Below, piece by piece: positions 43,693-53,086 of a DNA stretch of 64,000 nt (position 1 is the first letter of the stretch; each line of letters starts with the position of its first letter). This DNA is from Rhodobacteraceae bacterium EL129. GTDB lineage: Bacteria; Pseudomonadota; Alphaproteobacteria; Rhodobacterales; Rhodobacteraceae. Location: NCBI GenBank assembly GCA_900313005.1, contig ONZJ01000002.1, positions 45,001-109,000 on the forward strand, read 5' to 3'. The notes below the pieces were generated by a model. That model was not told the DNA's origin. It saw only the letters and a program-made list of their open reading frames with translations, and searched no databases. The position numbers and the translations under genes are program-made.

Positions 43693-45282
43693 TTAGTGCC
43701 GGAAATGGCGCATTCCGGTCAAGACCATTGCCAGTCCGGCCTCGTCTGCTGCGGCAATCACATCATCATCGCGCATGGAGCCGCCGGGGTGGATCACCGC
43801 TGTCGCCCCAGCCTCGGCTGCGGTCAGCAGGCCGTCCGCGAAGGGGAAGAACGCATCCGAGGCAACGACGCTGCCTTGGGTCAACGGGGCGGGCAGCCCC
43901 AGTGCGTCCGCCATGTCCTGGGCCTTGCGCGCTGCAATCCGGCAGCTGTCCACGCGGCTCATCTGTCCTGCGCCAACACCGACGGTGGCGCCGTCTTTGA
44001 CATAGACGATCGCGTTGGATTTGACATGTTTGGCGACGCTCCATGCAAAGAGCATATCGGCCATCTCGGCCTCGGTCGGCTGGCGTTTGGTGACGACCTG
44101 CAGGTCATCCAGGCTCAGACGGCCATTGTCTTTGTCCTGCACCAGATATCCGCCGGATACCTGTTTCAGCATCATGCCCGCCTCCGCAGGATTGGCCAAA
44201 CCTTCCGTAACCAGCAGGCGCAGGTTCTTTTTCTGGGCAAAAATACGCATGGCATCGTCATTCGCCCCGGGCGCAATCAACACTTCAGTGAAGATGCCCG
44301 CGATTTCCTCGGCTGTTGCCCCATCCAGAGGCTGGTTCAGGGCGATAATACCGCCAAAGGCCGATGTGCGGTCGCAATCAAACGCAGATTTGTAGGCCTG
44401 CACCAGGCTTTCACCCCGGGCCACACCACAAGGGTTGGCATGTTTGATAATTGCGCAGGCAGGGCCATTTGCTGGGTCAAACTCACTGACCAGTTCAAAG
44501 GCCGCATCGGTGTCGTTGATGTTGTTGTACGACAATTCCTTACCTTGAAGTTGCTGGGCGGTGGCCACGCCGGGCCGGGCCGAGCCATCGGTGTAAAACG
44601 CCGCCGCCTGATGCGGATTTTCGCCGTAGCGCAAGGATTGCGCCAAGGTGCCCGCCACAGCCCGGCGGCGCGGCGTGGCCTCGTCCAAAGCATTTGCCAT
44701 CCAGCCGGACACAGCGGCGTCATAAGCGCCTGTGCGCGCATAGGCCGTCATCGCCAATCGCTGGCGGAAGGCATAGGTGGTCTGACCATTGTTGGCATCG
44801 AGTTCGGCCAGCAGCGGCGCGTAGTCCTCGACATCTACCACCACGGATACGAATCCATGGTTCTTGGCCGCGGCCCGGATCATCGCCGGGCCACCAATAT
44901 CAATGTTCTCAATGCAGGTGTCATAATCGGCACCCTTGGCGACCGTTTCCTCAAACGGATAGAGGTTCACCACCAGAAGGTCGATCGGACCAATGCCATG
45001 TTCGGTCATGGCCGCCACGTGATCATCATTGTCACGCAAGGCCAGCAAGCCACCATGCACCATCGGATGCAGGGTTTTGACGCGTCCGTCCATCATTTCG
45101 GGAAAGCCTGTCACATCTGCCACATCGCGGACCTCCAACCCGGCATCGCGCAGGGTCTTGGCACTGCCGCCGGTCGATAGCAATTCAACGCCACGCGCTG
45201 CCAGGGCCTTGCCCAGTTCAACCAGCCCGGTCTTGTCGGAAACAGAAAGAAGGGCGCGGGTCAGCGGGGCGAGATTGGTCAT
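43693..45282 (-). CDS. purH: Bifunctional IMP cyclohydrolase / AICAR formyltransferase
   Basis: A 529-residue bifunctional enzyme performing the last two steps of IMP synthesis. The N-terminal MGS-like domain ([39 protein letters not shown]) carries the cyclohydrolase. The C-terminal transformylase has [50 protein letters not shown] and a final [15 protein letters not shown]. The start 45282 was chosen over 45357, which adds 25 non-homologous residues. The gene precedes lspA on the minus strand by 64 bases and follows the heparinase-like gene by 105 bases. Confidence 0.95.
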   Translation of the reverse strand: MTNLAPLTRALLSVSDKTGLVELGKALAARGVELLSTGGSAKTLRDAGLEVRDVADVTGFPEMMDGRVKTLHPMVHGGLLALRDNDDHVAAMTEHGIGPIDLLVVNLYPFEETVAKGADYDTCIENIDIGGPAMIRAAAKNHGFVSVVVDVEDYAPLLAELDANNGQTTYAFRQRLAMTAYARTGAYDAAVSGWMANALDEATPRRRAVAGTLAQSLRYGENPHQAAAFYTDGSARPGVATAQQLQGKELSYNNINDTDAAFELVSEFDPANGPACAIIKHANPCGVARGESLVQAYKSAFDCDRTSAFGGIIALNQPLDGATAEEIAGIFTEVLIAPGANDDAMRIFAQKKNLRLLVTEGLANPAEAGMMLKQVSGGYLVQDKDNGRLSLDDLQVVTKRQPTEAEMADMLFAWSVAKHVKSNAIVYVKDGATVGVGAGQMSRVDSCRIAARKAQDMADALGLPAPLTQGSVVASDAFFPFADGLLTAAEAGATAVIHPGGSMRDDDVIAAADEAGLAMVLTGMRHFRH

Positions 45283-45387
45283 GGCAGCAGGGTCCTCATG
45301 TGGTTTGAGGCACGCTCTAAAGGGTTTGGCGCAAGACTTGAATGGTCTATTTGACACAGCCTGCGTGACAGTACCGCATTCGGGCGC

Positions 45388-47133
45388 CTATTCCTCGGCC
45401 AGAGGGTCCAATTCGTCCTGGGCGAGGTCTCGAATGCTAATTGGGGTTTCCTGCGCTTTGGCCAAGGACCAACGCACACGGCTGGCGTAATTGGTGACTT
45501 TACCCGTCAGCACGATTTGTTTGGAGGCGCGTGGTTTCAACCGGACTTTTTCAAGAAAAACGCTGGGTTCAACTGACATGTCATCGGCGCCGTCACTGCG
45601 GAAAATCCAGATCTCACCACTTTTCAATGCCAGGGAAACGGCCGTGCCACCCATATCAATCGAGGCATCCACATCGGGATGCAGATGAAAACGAATGTCA
45701 TAGGGGATACCCTGCAGTTTCGTGGCATCCATAGCGCGATCAAACTGGGCTTTATCCGTGTCGTAAAGCGCCAGAAGCATGTCCTCGGACGCGATGCCGC
45801 GCCCGTCAAAGGTCATTTCGATCCGGCGCACGTGGGTCAGACCAAACCTGGCCTTGTATCCGTCATGGCCTGCTTCGAACCGGATCCCATCCGTGGCCTG
45901 GGTCATCTCAACGGGGACATCGGCGGGCGTGTCCTGCAACCACTGTTGTGCTTGTCCCTTGTTGCCTAGGGTCGAGGACGACCGGTTTGCGAGCACAAGT
46001 GTGGAATGGGATGGGGTGGCACGTCCGGCCCGGCGCCATTCAGGGCCAAAGCTTGCGCCAGATCCGCAGTTCACAATCAGGGGCCTGCGCCCCGATGTCA
46101 GCTCAAACGCCAGGGTCGAGGCATGCGCCCCTGCCGAGGCACGCCCCTTGGGCGGGGGTGAGGCATCCACGATGACCGAGGTGCGTCCGGCACTGAGCCG
46201 GGCAAACCCCATGGCCAACCCATCCGAGGCACGGGATTTAACCCCGCTGGTTGCCAATGCGCTGTCCAGCCGGCCTTCCAGTCCACGTCCGCCGCCATGA
46301 AAGCGGGCCAATCCGCCATCCGCATGGCGCAGGGTGCGCAGGGTCGGGGTGATGCGCTCAATCGCGCTCCAATGGGCGTGACCGGGGGTGTGACCTGCCT
46401 CGGACAGCGTCAATGCTGCCCAGGTCAGCAAAGTGAACACTTCCAGCAATTCTTCGGGGTTGCGGGTGGGCAAACCGCCCTGATCGTCAATCTGCGTGTC
46501 ACATTCGCGGGCGAGTGCCGCCAAGGCGGGCTGTACATGCGCCTCCATTCCTTCCAGCGACAATCCGGCGTAAATCATTCCCGTCAGCGCTTCAAACCGT
46601 GGCAACCCAGGAGCTGACGTTTTCCAGCGTCGCGCCAAAAAGAGCGTTTGTTGCCCCAAAGAGCGCATGAAGGGCTCGGTGTCTTGCCCGTCCATCCCGT
46701 TCATCAGAAACAAAGCATGGGTGATCCATCGGATAATGCGGCGTCCAGTCAGTTCCGGTGTCCAGCCGGGACCATTGCCAGCGCCATACCGGCGCGTCCA
46801 TTCGATCGTCCAATCCTGCGCCGCCTTGCGTGCCGGGCCATCCCCGGCCGCTGCCAGATCATCCAGCCAGCCAAACCCGTGTCGTTCGCCCTCAAACTCG
46901 GCATCCGGGGCAGTCAGGTCCCAAAGGCCCTTGTCCGGTGCCTGAATGAGCGTGCCTGCGAACACAAAGTTCCCGGCGCTGAGTTGTCGTCCACGGGCAT
47001 AGCTGCCGATGGTGCGTGGTTCGGGTTGAGATACAAATGCCGTTACCGGGCTTGCCCACGCCGCACGACGGGCCTCGAAACGGTTCATGAACCGCGCCCA
47101 TCGGGTTTGGAAATCGTCGGTGTCCGCTGACAT
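45388..47133 (-). CDS. Heparinase II/III-family protein
   Basis: A 581-residue protein. The N-terminal alpha-helical toroid region includes RWITHALFLMNGMDGQDTEPFMRSLGQQTLFLARRW. The C-terminal beta-sandwich heparinase II/III-like domain is marked by DGGLARFHGGGRG, GFARLSAGRTSVIVDASPPPKG and HASTLAFELTSGRRPLIVNCGSGASFG. Known members are polysaccharide lyases; many alphaproteobacterial homologues in this rsmB-purH location have no proven activity. There is no signal peptide, so it may be cytoplasmic or periplasmic by another route. The ATG at 47133 follows AGGCAAGG; a GTG at 47151 is possible. It is transcribed between rsmB and purH. Confidence 0.85.
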   Translation of the reverse strand: MSADTDDFQTRWARFMNRFEARRAAWASPVTAFVSQPEPRTIGSYARGRQLSAGNFVFAGTLIQAPDKGLWDLTAPDAEFEGERHGFGWLDDLAAAGDGPARKAAQDWTIEWTRRYGAGNGPGWTPELTGRRIIRWITHALFLMNGMDGQDTEPFMRSLGQQTLFLARRWKTSAPGLPRFEALTGMIYAGLSLEGMEAHVQPALAALARECDTQIDDQGGLPTRNPEELLEVFTLLTWAALTLSEAGHTPGHAHWSAIERITPTLRTLRHADGGLARFHGGGRGLEGRLDSALATSGVKSRASDGLAMGFARLSAGRTSVIVDASPPPKGRASAGAHASTLAFELTSGRRPLIVNCGSGASFGPEWRRAGRATPSHSTLVLANRSSSTLGNKGQAQQWLQDTPADVPVEMTQATDGIRFEAGHDGYKARFGLTHVRRIEMTFDGRGIASEDMLLALYDTDKAQFDRAMDATKLQGIPYDIRFHLHPDVDASIDMGGTAVSLALKSGEIWIFRSDGADDMSVEPSVFLEKVRLKPRASKQIVLTGKVTNYASRVRWSLAKAQETPISIRDLAQDELDPLAEE

Positions 47134-47237
47134 CTGCCTTGCCTCTATCACGCTCTTATCGGCGTAAGCTTGCGCTAATATACCCGGGGGCTTGGCCTAA
47201 GTCACCGCCAGAATGCACGCAATCTTTGGTTCGGCGA

Positions 47238-48503
47238 TTACCGGCGCAGGCAGGCGATGTAAAATCCGTCCATGCCACCCTTATCCGCCCAGTAATCGGG
47301 GCGCAGACGCAGCCCGCCTTCGTGGGTGTGCCAGTCTGGATCAAGGCCCGGAACACTTAGCGCTTCGGTATCGGTGTGCAGTCCATCGTGGCGTTGCAGG
47401 GCCTCGTCGACCTGCACCTCGCCTTCGTCGGGCAACAGCGAGCAGGTGCAGTACACCAATCGTCCGCCTGGGTTCAGCAGGCTCAGGGCATGGTCCAGCA
47501 TCGCCTCTTGCAAGGCAAAAAGCTCGCCAAACTCACTGCCATCCTTGGCAAAGGGCAAATCCGGGTGACGTCGAATGGTGCCCGTGGCGGAACAGGGGGC
47601 ATCCAAGAGGATGGCATCATATCGCCCCTCATGGGTCAGCGCATCTTCGGACAGGCATTTGGCGCTGAGCCCGGTGCGTTCCAGATTTTGTGTCACGCGG
47701 ATCATGCGCTTTTCCGACAGGTCGACCGCCGTCACTTGTGCGCCTTTGGCCGCCAGTTGCATGGTCTTGCCGCCCGGGGCTGCGCACAGATCAAGGATCG
47801 CTTCGCCGGGTTGCGGGTTCAATATCTGCACAGGGATCGCGGCGGCCGCGTCCTGTACCCACCAATCGCCTGTTTCAAAGCCCGGAAGAGCCGAGACCTG
47901 ACCGGCGTTGTTCAGCCGTACACTGCCCGTTGGCATCAGCGTGCCACCGGTGGCATCTGCGACGGCCTGGGGATCCGTTTTAGCGGTCAGATCCAGCGGG
48001 GCTCCCGCAAAATGTACCTTGTCGATGGCATTCATCACACCCTGGCCATAGGCCGAAACAAGTGGCCCGCGCAGCCAGTCGCGCAGGCGCGGGATGCGCA
48101 GGTCATTCCACTTCCGGGCTCCATCTTCGGCGATCTTGCGCAAAACCGCGTTGGTCAGGCCCTTGTGCTTGCCATAGCGCTGATGCCGCCCGACGATATT
48201 GACCATATCGTGCACCACACCGTGCGCGTCTCCCCCCAGACACAGTTCAAGCGTGCCGATGCGCAGCAGGTTATGCACGGTCAGCGGCGGGGGTTTGCGA
48301 AGATGGCGGGTCAGTTGGCGGTCAATGCGTTCCATCCCGCGCAGGGTCTCAGTGGCCAATCGCTGGGCTCTTGCGCGATCTTCTGGTGGCAGCCGGTCCA
48401 AAGCACCGGTGGTGATCAGCTCGGACAGCAAACGGCCTTCGCCGATGATCTGATCCAGAAGATAGCCCGCCGCGCGGCGGGCCGAAGGCGCAGGTGTGGT
48501 CAT
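47238..48503 (-). CDS. rsmB: 16S rRNA m5C967 methyltransferase (RsmB family)
   Basis: A 421-residue RNA (cytosine-5) methyltransferase. An N-terminal NusB-like domain (about 1-140: ARRAAGYLLDQIIGEGRLLSEL...KHKGLTNAVLRKIAE) precedes the SAM-dependent Rossmann domain. This has DLCAAPGGKTMQLAAKGA (motif I), LLDAPCSATGTIRRHPDL (motif IV, with a conserved Cys) and LVYCTCSLLPDEGE (motif VI, the catalytic Cys). The size and NusB fusion identify RsmB/Sun. It is the first gene of the minus-strand series leading to the heparinase-like gene and purH, and is divergent from the small SDHAF4 homologue. Confidence 0.93.
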   Translation of the reverse strand: MTTPAPSARRAAGYLLDQIIGEGRLLSELITTGALDRLPPEDRARAQRLATETLRGMERIDRQLTRHLRKPPPLTVHNLLRIGTLELCLGGDAHGVVHDMVNIVGRHQRYGKHKGLTNAVLRKIAEDGARKWNDLRIPRLRDWLRGPLVSAYGQGVMNAIDKVHFAGAPLDLTAKTDPQAVADATGGTLMPTGSVRLNNAGQVSALPGFETGDWWVQDAAAAIPVQILNPQPGEAILDLCAAPGGKTMQLAAKGAQVTAVDLSEKRMIRVTQNLERTGLSAKCLSEDALTHEGRYDAILLDAPCSATGTIRRHPDLPFAKDGSEFGELFALQEAMLDHALSLLNPGGRLVYCTCSLLPDEGEVQVDEALQRHDGLHTDTEALSVPGLDPDWHTHEGGLRLRPDYWADKGGMDGFYIACLRR

Positions 48504-48588
48504 TTACGGGGTCCGTACTTGCCGTGGCATGAGAGGCGCGTATATCAAGGGATATCCGACAAAGGAACCACAAAGGACCCTATGTCCC

Positions 48589-48771
48589 ATGTCTGAGACC
48601 GATCCCAAAGATATCCCTCCAGCGGCCCAACGTGCGCTGGCCGAAGCCGAAGAGCGCCGGGCAAAAGCCAAAGCGCAGGACTTGCCGAAGGAATTAGGAG
48701 GCCGCCGCGAGGGGCTGGAGCCCGTGCGCTATGGGGATTGGGAGAAAAAGGGGATCGCTGTCGACTTCTGA
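48589..48771 (+). CDS. DUF1674 / SDHAF4-type succinate dehydrogenase assembly factor
   Basis: A 60-residue protein: MSETDPKDIPPAAQRALAEAEERRAKAK, then LPKELGGRREGLEPVRYGDWEKKGIAVDF. The C-terminal EPVRYGDWEKKGxxxDF is the strongly conserved DUF1674 signature. Mitochondrial members (SDHAF4/Sdh8) bind flavinylated SdhA and protect it before complex II assembly. The start is 48589; another ATG at 48582 is out of frame. It is monocistronic and divergent from rsmB; no sdh genes are nearby. Confidence 0.88.
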   Translation: MSETDPKDIPPAAQRALAEAEERRAKAKAQDLPKELGGRREGLEPVRYGDWEKKGIAVDF

Positions 48772-48795
48772 GTGCGACGTGGCCTTTGCAGGCGT

Positions 48796-49149
48796 TTACT
48801 TGATCCGCAGGTCTGCGAACTCGCCTGTGCCCTTGTCCGAGATGAACCGCACAGTATTGCCCTGCACTTTTACAGCTTGGCAATTCGTGCCCAGGTCATC
48901 CCCACCCCAGAATAAATCCCGACAAAAGTATCCGCCCTTCCAGGCCCAGGACCCGGTGACATCATAGCCCATCGCACGGCCCTTGATCTGGCCATCCGGA
49001 GTGACATTTAGTTTAATACCGATGCGCGTCAGTTGCCGCCCGTCCATCAGGGACACAAATGTGCCACGGTCACTTATCTTGCTGAACCCGTCGGCGTTGG
49101 CGGGCAGGGCGAAACCACAGGCCAAAAGGGCAAGAACAATTGATCGCAT
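48796..49149 (-). CDS. Small exported protein of unknown function
   Basis: A 117-residue protein with a signal peptide (MRSIVLALLACGFALPANA). The mature domain of about 97 residues looks all-beta: GTFVSLMDGRQLTRIGIKLNVTPDGQIKGRAMGYDVTGSWAWKGGYFCRDLFWGG...NCQAVKVQGNTVRFISDKGTGEFADLRIK. Two cysteines (YFCRD, TNCQA) probably form a disulfide. Homologues in this family of bacteria are sometimes called dihydrodipicolinate reductase, probably only from their position near dapB; nothing in the sequence supports enzyme activity. The ATG at 49149 has AGGAG eight bases upstream; the upstream GTG frame was rejected. Confidence 0.65.
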   Translation of the reverse strand: MRSIVLALLACGFALPANADGFSKISDRGTFVSLMDGRQLTRIGIKLNVTPDGQIKGRAMGYDVTGSWAWKGGYFCRDLFWGGDDLGTNCQAVKVQGNTVRFISDKGTGEFADLRIK

Positions 49150-49221
49150 CAGGCACACTCCTAAGAAGACGTCCTAAGAGATACGCAGTGACGGTTTGGT
49201 TGGATCACATGGGATGAAAGT

Positions 49222-50034
49222 TTATTTCAGGCCCAGAACATCTAACATGTCATATTCCCCGGGTTTGCGGCCCATGCCCCAAAGGGCGGCTTTCAAGGCT
49301 CCACGCGCAAAGACAGACCGATCTGACGCCACATGGCGCAGCGTGATGCGTTCGCCTGCCGCGGCAAACATCACATCGTGTTCGCCAATGATGTCGCCGC
49401 CCCGAATGGCGCTGAACCCGATCTGTCCGCGCGTCCGTGCGCCGGTGATACCATCGCGACCCCGGTCCGAATGTCCTTGCAAATCAATGCCCCGGCCTTC
49501 GGCCGCAGCCTCGCCCAGCATCAATGCCGTGCCAGAGGGGGCGTCGACCTTGTGGTGGTGATGTGCCTCGATGATCTCGATATCGTAGTCTTCGTCCAAT
49601 GCGGCGGCCACCTGGCGGGTCAACTGCACCAGCAGGTTTACGCCGAGGCTCATGTTGCCTGCACGGACAATGGTGGCGTGACGAGCAGCGATGGCCAGCT
49701 TGTCCAGATCTTCCTGTGCCATGCCCGTGGTGCCGATGACATGCACAGCACGGGCTTGGGCCGTAAGATGGGCAAAGCCAACCGTGGCCGCAGGCGAGGT
49801 GAAATCAATGACCGCCTGCGCCTTGGCAAAGGCCTCAAGCGGATCATCCGTCACCTGCACGCCCAAAGCCGCGCCACCCATGGCCTCGCCGACATCGCGA
49901 CCAACCCAATCGTGGCCATCGCGTTCAACCGCGCCCACCAGCCGGGCGGCATCGCTGGCCTGAATGGTCTGGATCAACATCTGACCCATGCGGCCTGATG
50001 CGCCTGTGACGACGATGCCCGGTAAATCGGCCAT
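49222..50034 (-). CDS. dapB: 4-hydroxy-tetrahydrodipicolinate reductase
   Basis: A 270-residue enzyme reducing 4-hydroxy-tetrahydrodipicolinate with NAD(P)H in the diaminopimelate/lysine pathway. The N-terminal nucleotide loop is [39 protein letters not shown] and the catalytic [23 protein letters not shown] are conserved, with a C-terminal end [16 protein letters not shown]. The start 50034 was chosen because the 31 residues in frame upstream are non-homologous and lie in the intergenic region. It is divergent from rbfA and close to the small exported protein gene on the same strand. Confidence 0.95.
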   Translation of the reverse strand: MADLPGIVVTGASGRMGQMLIQTIQASDAARLVGAVERDGHDWVGRDVGEAMGGAALGVQVTDDPLEAFAKAQAVIDFTSPAATVGFAHLTAQARAVHVIGTTGMAQEDLDKLAIAARHATIVRAGNMSLGVNLLVQLTRQVAAALDEDYDIEIIEAHHHHKVDAPSGTALMLGEAAAEGRGIDLQGHSDRGRDGITGARTRGQIGFSAIRGGDIIGEHDVMFAAAGERITLRHVASDRSVFARGALKAALWGMGRKPGEYDMLDVLGLK

Positions 50035-50172
50035 GGTATGCTCTCCTTGCGATCTGGCCTCAGTGCATACCCTGTCGATGTGCAGGTGCCAAGCGGCGAG
50101 GGCCGCCAAATGGTATCTCTTTCGCACGGCATTCAGGCCTTACCGCTTGGCAAATGCCGCGACAGGTCTTAG

Positions 50173-50577
50173 ATGCACCCCATGGCAAAGAACCGTTTTC
50201 ATGATGGGCCCGGACCCTCTCAACGTCAGCTTCGCGTGGGCGAGCTTGTGCGCCGTGTGCTATCCGAAGTCCTGGCGCGCGGAGATGTGCATGACCCCGA
50301 GTTAAACCGCCTTTCCGTGACGGTGGGCGAAGTCCGCACCTCGCCCGACCTCAAGGTCGCCACCGCCTATGTCAGCGCATTGGGTGGGCAGGGGCAGGAT
50401 GACCTTGTCGCCTTGTTGGCGCGCAACAAAGGCGAGCTGCGCCATATGATCGGCAAGAAGCTTGAGCTGAAATACTCGCCCGATCTACGCTTTCGCCTGG
50501 ACACGACCTTTGACCAGATGGACGAAACCCGGCGTTTGTTTGACCGTGATGACGTGCGCCGAGACCTCGAGGAGTAG
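50173..50577 (+). CDS. rbfA: Ribosome-binding factor A
   Basis: A 134-residue KH-type protein that binds 30S subunits late in maturation of the 16S 5' end. Signature segments are [51 protein letters not shown] and [37 protein letters not shown] at 50173 and ATG at 50182 are both possible starts. It begins a plus-strand series with the phosphodiester glycosidase and truB; infB and nusA, its usual partners, are not in the window. Confidence 0.95.
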   Translation: MHPMAKNRFHDGPGPSQRQLRVGELVRRVLSEVLARGDVHDPELNRLSVTVGEVRTSPDLKVATAYVSALGGQGQDDLVALLARNKGELRHMIGKKLELKYSPDLRFRLDTTFDQMDETRRLFDRDDVRRDLEE

Positions 50578-50580
50578 CGG

Positions 50581-51315
50581 ATGCGCTGGCTCGCTCTTCT
50601 TTGTATCCTCTGGGCCGCGCCGCTTGCAGCTGTTGAGTGCAGGGATGTGAAGTTTGAAGGCGATACGTTCAGCCTGTGCGAAGTGGACGTCACGCAAGAT
50701 CAACTGCGCCTGTTCCTGACGGATTCTGAAAACAATCGGCCCTTTGGCAGCTTTGACAATGTCGCAAGGGCCTTGGAAGACAACGGCGAAACACTGCTGT
50801 TTGCCATGAATGCGGGCATGTACCACTCAGACCGCAGCCCGGTGGGCCACTACGTGGAAAACGGGGTGGAACGTAGTCCGGTGATCAGCACTGACGGACC
50901 CGGCAATTTTGGTCTGTTGCCCAACGGCGTGTTCTGCGTGGGCGATGGCATCGCACAGGTCTATGAGACCAAGCGATTTCAACGCGAAGCCCCCAACTGC
51001 ACCTTTGCCAGCCAGTCCGGACCGATGCTGGTGATCGACGGCAAACTGCATCCACGGTTTCTGAAAGACAGTGACAGCACCTATATCCGCAATGGGGTTG
51101 GAGCGTCCGGCGATGGCAAAACTCTTTGGTTCGCCATGTCGCGCGCCTCTGTTAACTTCCACACCTTTGGCCGCTTTTTCCGCGATGGTCTGAAGGTGCC
51201 ACAGGCGCTCTACTTTGACGGCAATATCTCGCGGCTTTATGCGCCGGGGATGGGTCGCAATGATGGCGGCTTTCCCATGGGGCCGATCGTGGGTGTAGTG
51301 GCCCCCTCGGAGTGA
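50581..51315 (+). CDS. Phosphodiester glycosidase-family (NAGPA/DUF2233) protein
   Basis: A 244-residue exported protein (signal MRWLALLCILWAAPLAAVEC). The NAGPA-like domain is visible in TLLFAMNAGMYHSDRSPVGHYVENGVE, SQSGPMLVIDGKLHPRF and the C-terminal ALYFDGNISRLYAPG. The Asn-Ala-Gly-Met segment and the Ser-Gly-Pro loop are the family's conserved regions. Related enzymes cleave N-acetylglucosamine-1-phosphodiesters or teichoic/exopolysaccharide linkages. The start lies three bases after the rbfA stop, and its ribosome-binding site (GAGGAG) is inside rbfA, so the genes are coupled. The substrate is unknown. Confidence 0.85.
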   Translation: MRWLALLCILWAAPLAAVECRDVKFEGDTFSLCEVDVTQDQLRLFLTDSENNRPFGSFDNVARALEDNGETLLFAMNAGMYHSDRSPVGHYVENGVERSPVISTDGPGNFGLLPNGVFCVGDGIAQVYETKRFQREAPNCTFASQSGPMLVIDGKLHPRFLKDSDSTYIRNGVGASGDGKTLWFAMSRASVNFHTFGRFFRDGLKVPQALYFDGNISRLYAPGMGRNDGGFPMGPIVGVVAPSE

Positions 51316-51381
51316 TTGACGCCGACGGGTTGCTGATTTAGGCCCGGGGCGCTGGATCAATAACAAGAAAGCCACACAGAC

Positions 51382-52299
51382 ATGGCACGCAAACGCAAAG
51401 GCCGCGATATTTCGGGCTGGTTGGTGGTGGACAAGCCTGCGGGCATGACCTCAACCGCCGTGGTCAACAAAGTGCGCTGGGCGTTGCAGGCCAAGAAAGC
51501 CGGGCACGCAGGCACGCTGGACCCCGAGGCCACGGGCGTGCTGGCGGTCGCCCTGGGCGAGGCGACTAAAACGGTGCCTTATGTCACGGAAGCGCTGAAA
51601 GCCTATTCCTTTGCTGTGAAGCTGGGCGAGGCCACCAATACGGATGACGCCGAGGGCGAGGTGGTCTCATCTACTGATGCACGTCCTTCAGACGAAGAAA
51701 TCAAAGCGGCTTTGGGCGGATTTGTGGGCGATGTCATGCAAGTCCCACCGCAGTTCTCGGCTGTGAAAATCGACGGGCAACGGGCGTATAAACTTGCGCG
51801 CGCGGGCGAGGATGTTGAGATCGCAGCACGTCCCCTTTGGGTCGAGGAGCTGGTGCTGACCGATCGCCCCGATCCCGACACTGCCATTTTGGAATTGACC
51901 TGTGGCAAAGGCGGTTATGTGCGCGCGATTGCGCGTGATCTCGGCGATGCGCTGGGCTGTTATGGGCATGTCACATGGCTGCGCCGTCTGTGGTCCGGCC
52001 CGTTTGACGCCAGCGACGGGCTGACGTACGCGCAGATCGAGGAGATGGCCCAAACCCCCGAGCTGGACAGTCATCTTCGCCCGCTTGAACTGGGTCTGGA
52101 CGAGCTGCCCAAAGTCACCTGTACGCCCGAGGCTGCAGCCAAGCTGCGCAACGGCAACCCGGCCATGGTGATCGGGACGGATATCGAATACGGCGATGAA
52201 TGCTGGGCCGCGTGCGACGGGCGTGCTGTAGCCGTGGGGCGCTTTAAGGCGGGTGAATTGCATCCCTCTCGCGTGATCAACGCGTCTGAAGGCCCATGA
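51382..52299 (+). CDS. truB: tRNA pseudouridine-55 synthase
   Basis: A 305-residue enzyme forming pseudouridine 55 in the T-loop of tRNAs. The N-terminal [22 protein letters not shown], the catalytic segment [24 protein letters not shown] (catalytic Asp in the LDPxATG loop), [18 protein letters not shown] and [27 protein letters not shown] are all present. The C-terminal PUA-like part is short. It follows rbfA and the glycosidase; its stop overlaps the next start (ATGA at 52296). Confidence 0.95.
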   Translation: MARKRKGRDISGWLVVDKPAGMTSTAVVNKVRWALQAKKAGHAGTLDPEATGVLAVALGEATKTVPYVTEALKAYSFAVKLGEATNTDDAEGEVVSSTDARPSDEEIKAALGGFVGDVMQVPPQFSAVKIDGQRAYKLARAGEDVEIAARPLWVEELVLTDRPDPDTAILELTCGKGGYVRAIARDLGDALGCYGHVTWLRRLWSGPFDASDGLTYAQIEEMAQTPELDSHLRPLELGLDELPKVTCTPEAAAKLRNGNPAMVIGTDIEYGDECWAACDGRAVAVGRFKAGELHPSRVINASEGP

Positions 52300-52856
52300 C
52301 GGTCTCGGAGCAGCATAACCCGGGCGGCAAGGTTAAACTGCGTTTGCCGGACGGGGTGATTGGCGGGGCCACGTTTTCCGAGTGTGGTCGCTACCGTCAG
52401 GCATTGACCCGCGACTGGACCGCCGAGGGCGATGTGCCACGCGCGGTATTGTTCATCGGTATGAACCCATCGGTGGCGGATGCGTCGGTCTCTGATCCGA
52501 CATGCCACCGCGAGCTGATGTTTTCCAAAGACTGGGGTTTTACCCGGTATCTCAAAGGCAACATGCTGGACTGGCGAGCGACCTCGCCCAAGGACATCCC
52601 ACCTGATCCCGATCTGGCGTGCAGTGCGGCCAATATACCTCTGCTGGTCGACATGGCCCAGGAGGCCGAGCTGGTCGTCATGGCCTACGGCAAGTTGCAT
52701 GCACGGTTCAATCCAATCGTCCGCAATGTTTTTTCTGCCATCACGGCGACGGGCAAGCCGTTGCAGTGTTTGGGGGTGAACAAGGATGGATCAGCCAAAC
52801 ATCCTTTGTACCTGCGTAAGGATACGCAGCTTCGGGAGTTTGAACTGCCTTGGTGA
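52296..52856 (+). CDS. DUF1643 family protein
   Basis: A 186-residue protein of a conserved but uncharacterised family. The core is [70 protein letters not shown] and [13 protein letters not shown]. The GMNPSxADxxxxDPT stretch is the signature shared with nucleotide-deoxyribosyltransferase or uracil-glycosylase-like folds, but no activity is known. There is no signal peptide. The start is coupled to the truB stop by ATGA, implying translational coupling. It is followed by the second copy of the structured repeat, then the convergent epoxide hydrolase gene. Confidence 0.8.
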   Translation: MTVSEQHNPGGKVKLRLPDGVIGGATFSECGRYRQALTRDWTAEGDVPRAVLFIGMNPSVADASVSDPTCHRELMFSKDWGFTRYLKGNMLDWRATSPKDIPPDPDLACSAANIPLLVDMAQEAELVVMAYGKLHARFNPIVRNVFSAITATGKPLQCLGVNKDGSAKHPLYLRKDTQLREFELPW

Positions 52857-52866
52857 AGGGGCGTTG

Positions 52867-52979
52867 TGCGGGCGAAGTTGCCGTTCAGTATCGCGCCGCA
52901 ATGGTAGGCCAACGTTAGCCCATGGGAGGGGCTGACGATGGCCGGGCCGCTTACGCGGCTGTTAACCGGCCCGGGTGCT
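52867..52979 (+). repeat. Structured intergenic repeat, copy B
   Basis: The segment aligns without gaps to 24295-24407. Hairpin 1 is TAGCCC...GGGCTG (52916-52934). Hairpin 2 is GCCGG/CCGGC (52941-52945 with 52966-52970) around GCCGC/GCGGC, with the bulge TGTTAA and loop TTAC. Compared with copy A, a G-C pair of hairpin 1 (24347:24359) is a C-G pair here (52919:52931). It lies in the 230-base convergent gap between the DUF1643 and epoxide hydrolase genes; the rest of this gap shows no gene. Confidence 0.75.
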
Positions 52980-53011
52980 TCGCGGAAAAACTGCTCAGGC
53001 CGCGAAGCACC
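52974..53011. terminator. Perfect 12-bp hairpin in the convergent gap
   Basis: GGTGCTTCGCGG (52974-52985) and CCGCGAAGCACC (53000-53011) are exact inverted repeats with a 14-base loop. It overlaps the 3' edge of repeat copy B and lies between convergent genes. It could end both transcripts, although neither side has a T-tract. Confidence 0.5.
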
Positions 53012-53086
53012 TCAATGCTCCGGTGACCCTGCTCAAATGGTGTAGGACGGTGAACCGGTCATTGCGCTGCTGACTGACACGCGCGT

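Noticed and set aside
43621..45180. A 519-codon open frame antisense to purH
   Set aside because: It is entirely covered by purH, whose motifs are intact; the antisense translation shows no family features.
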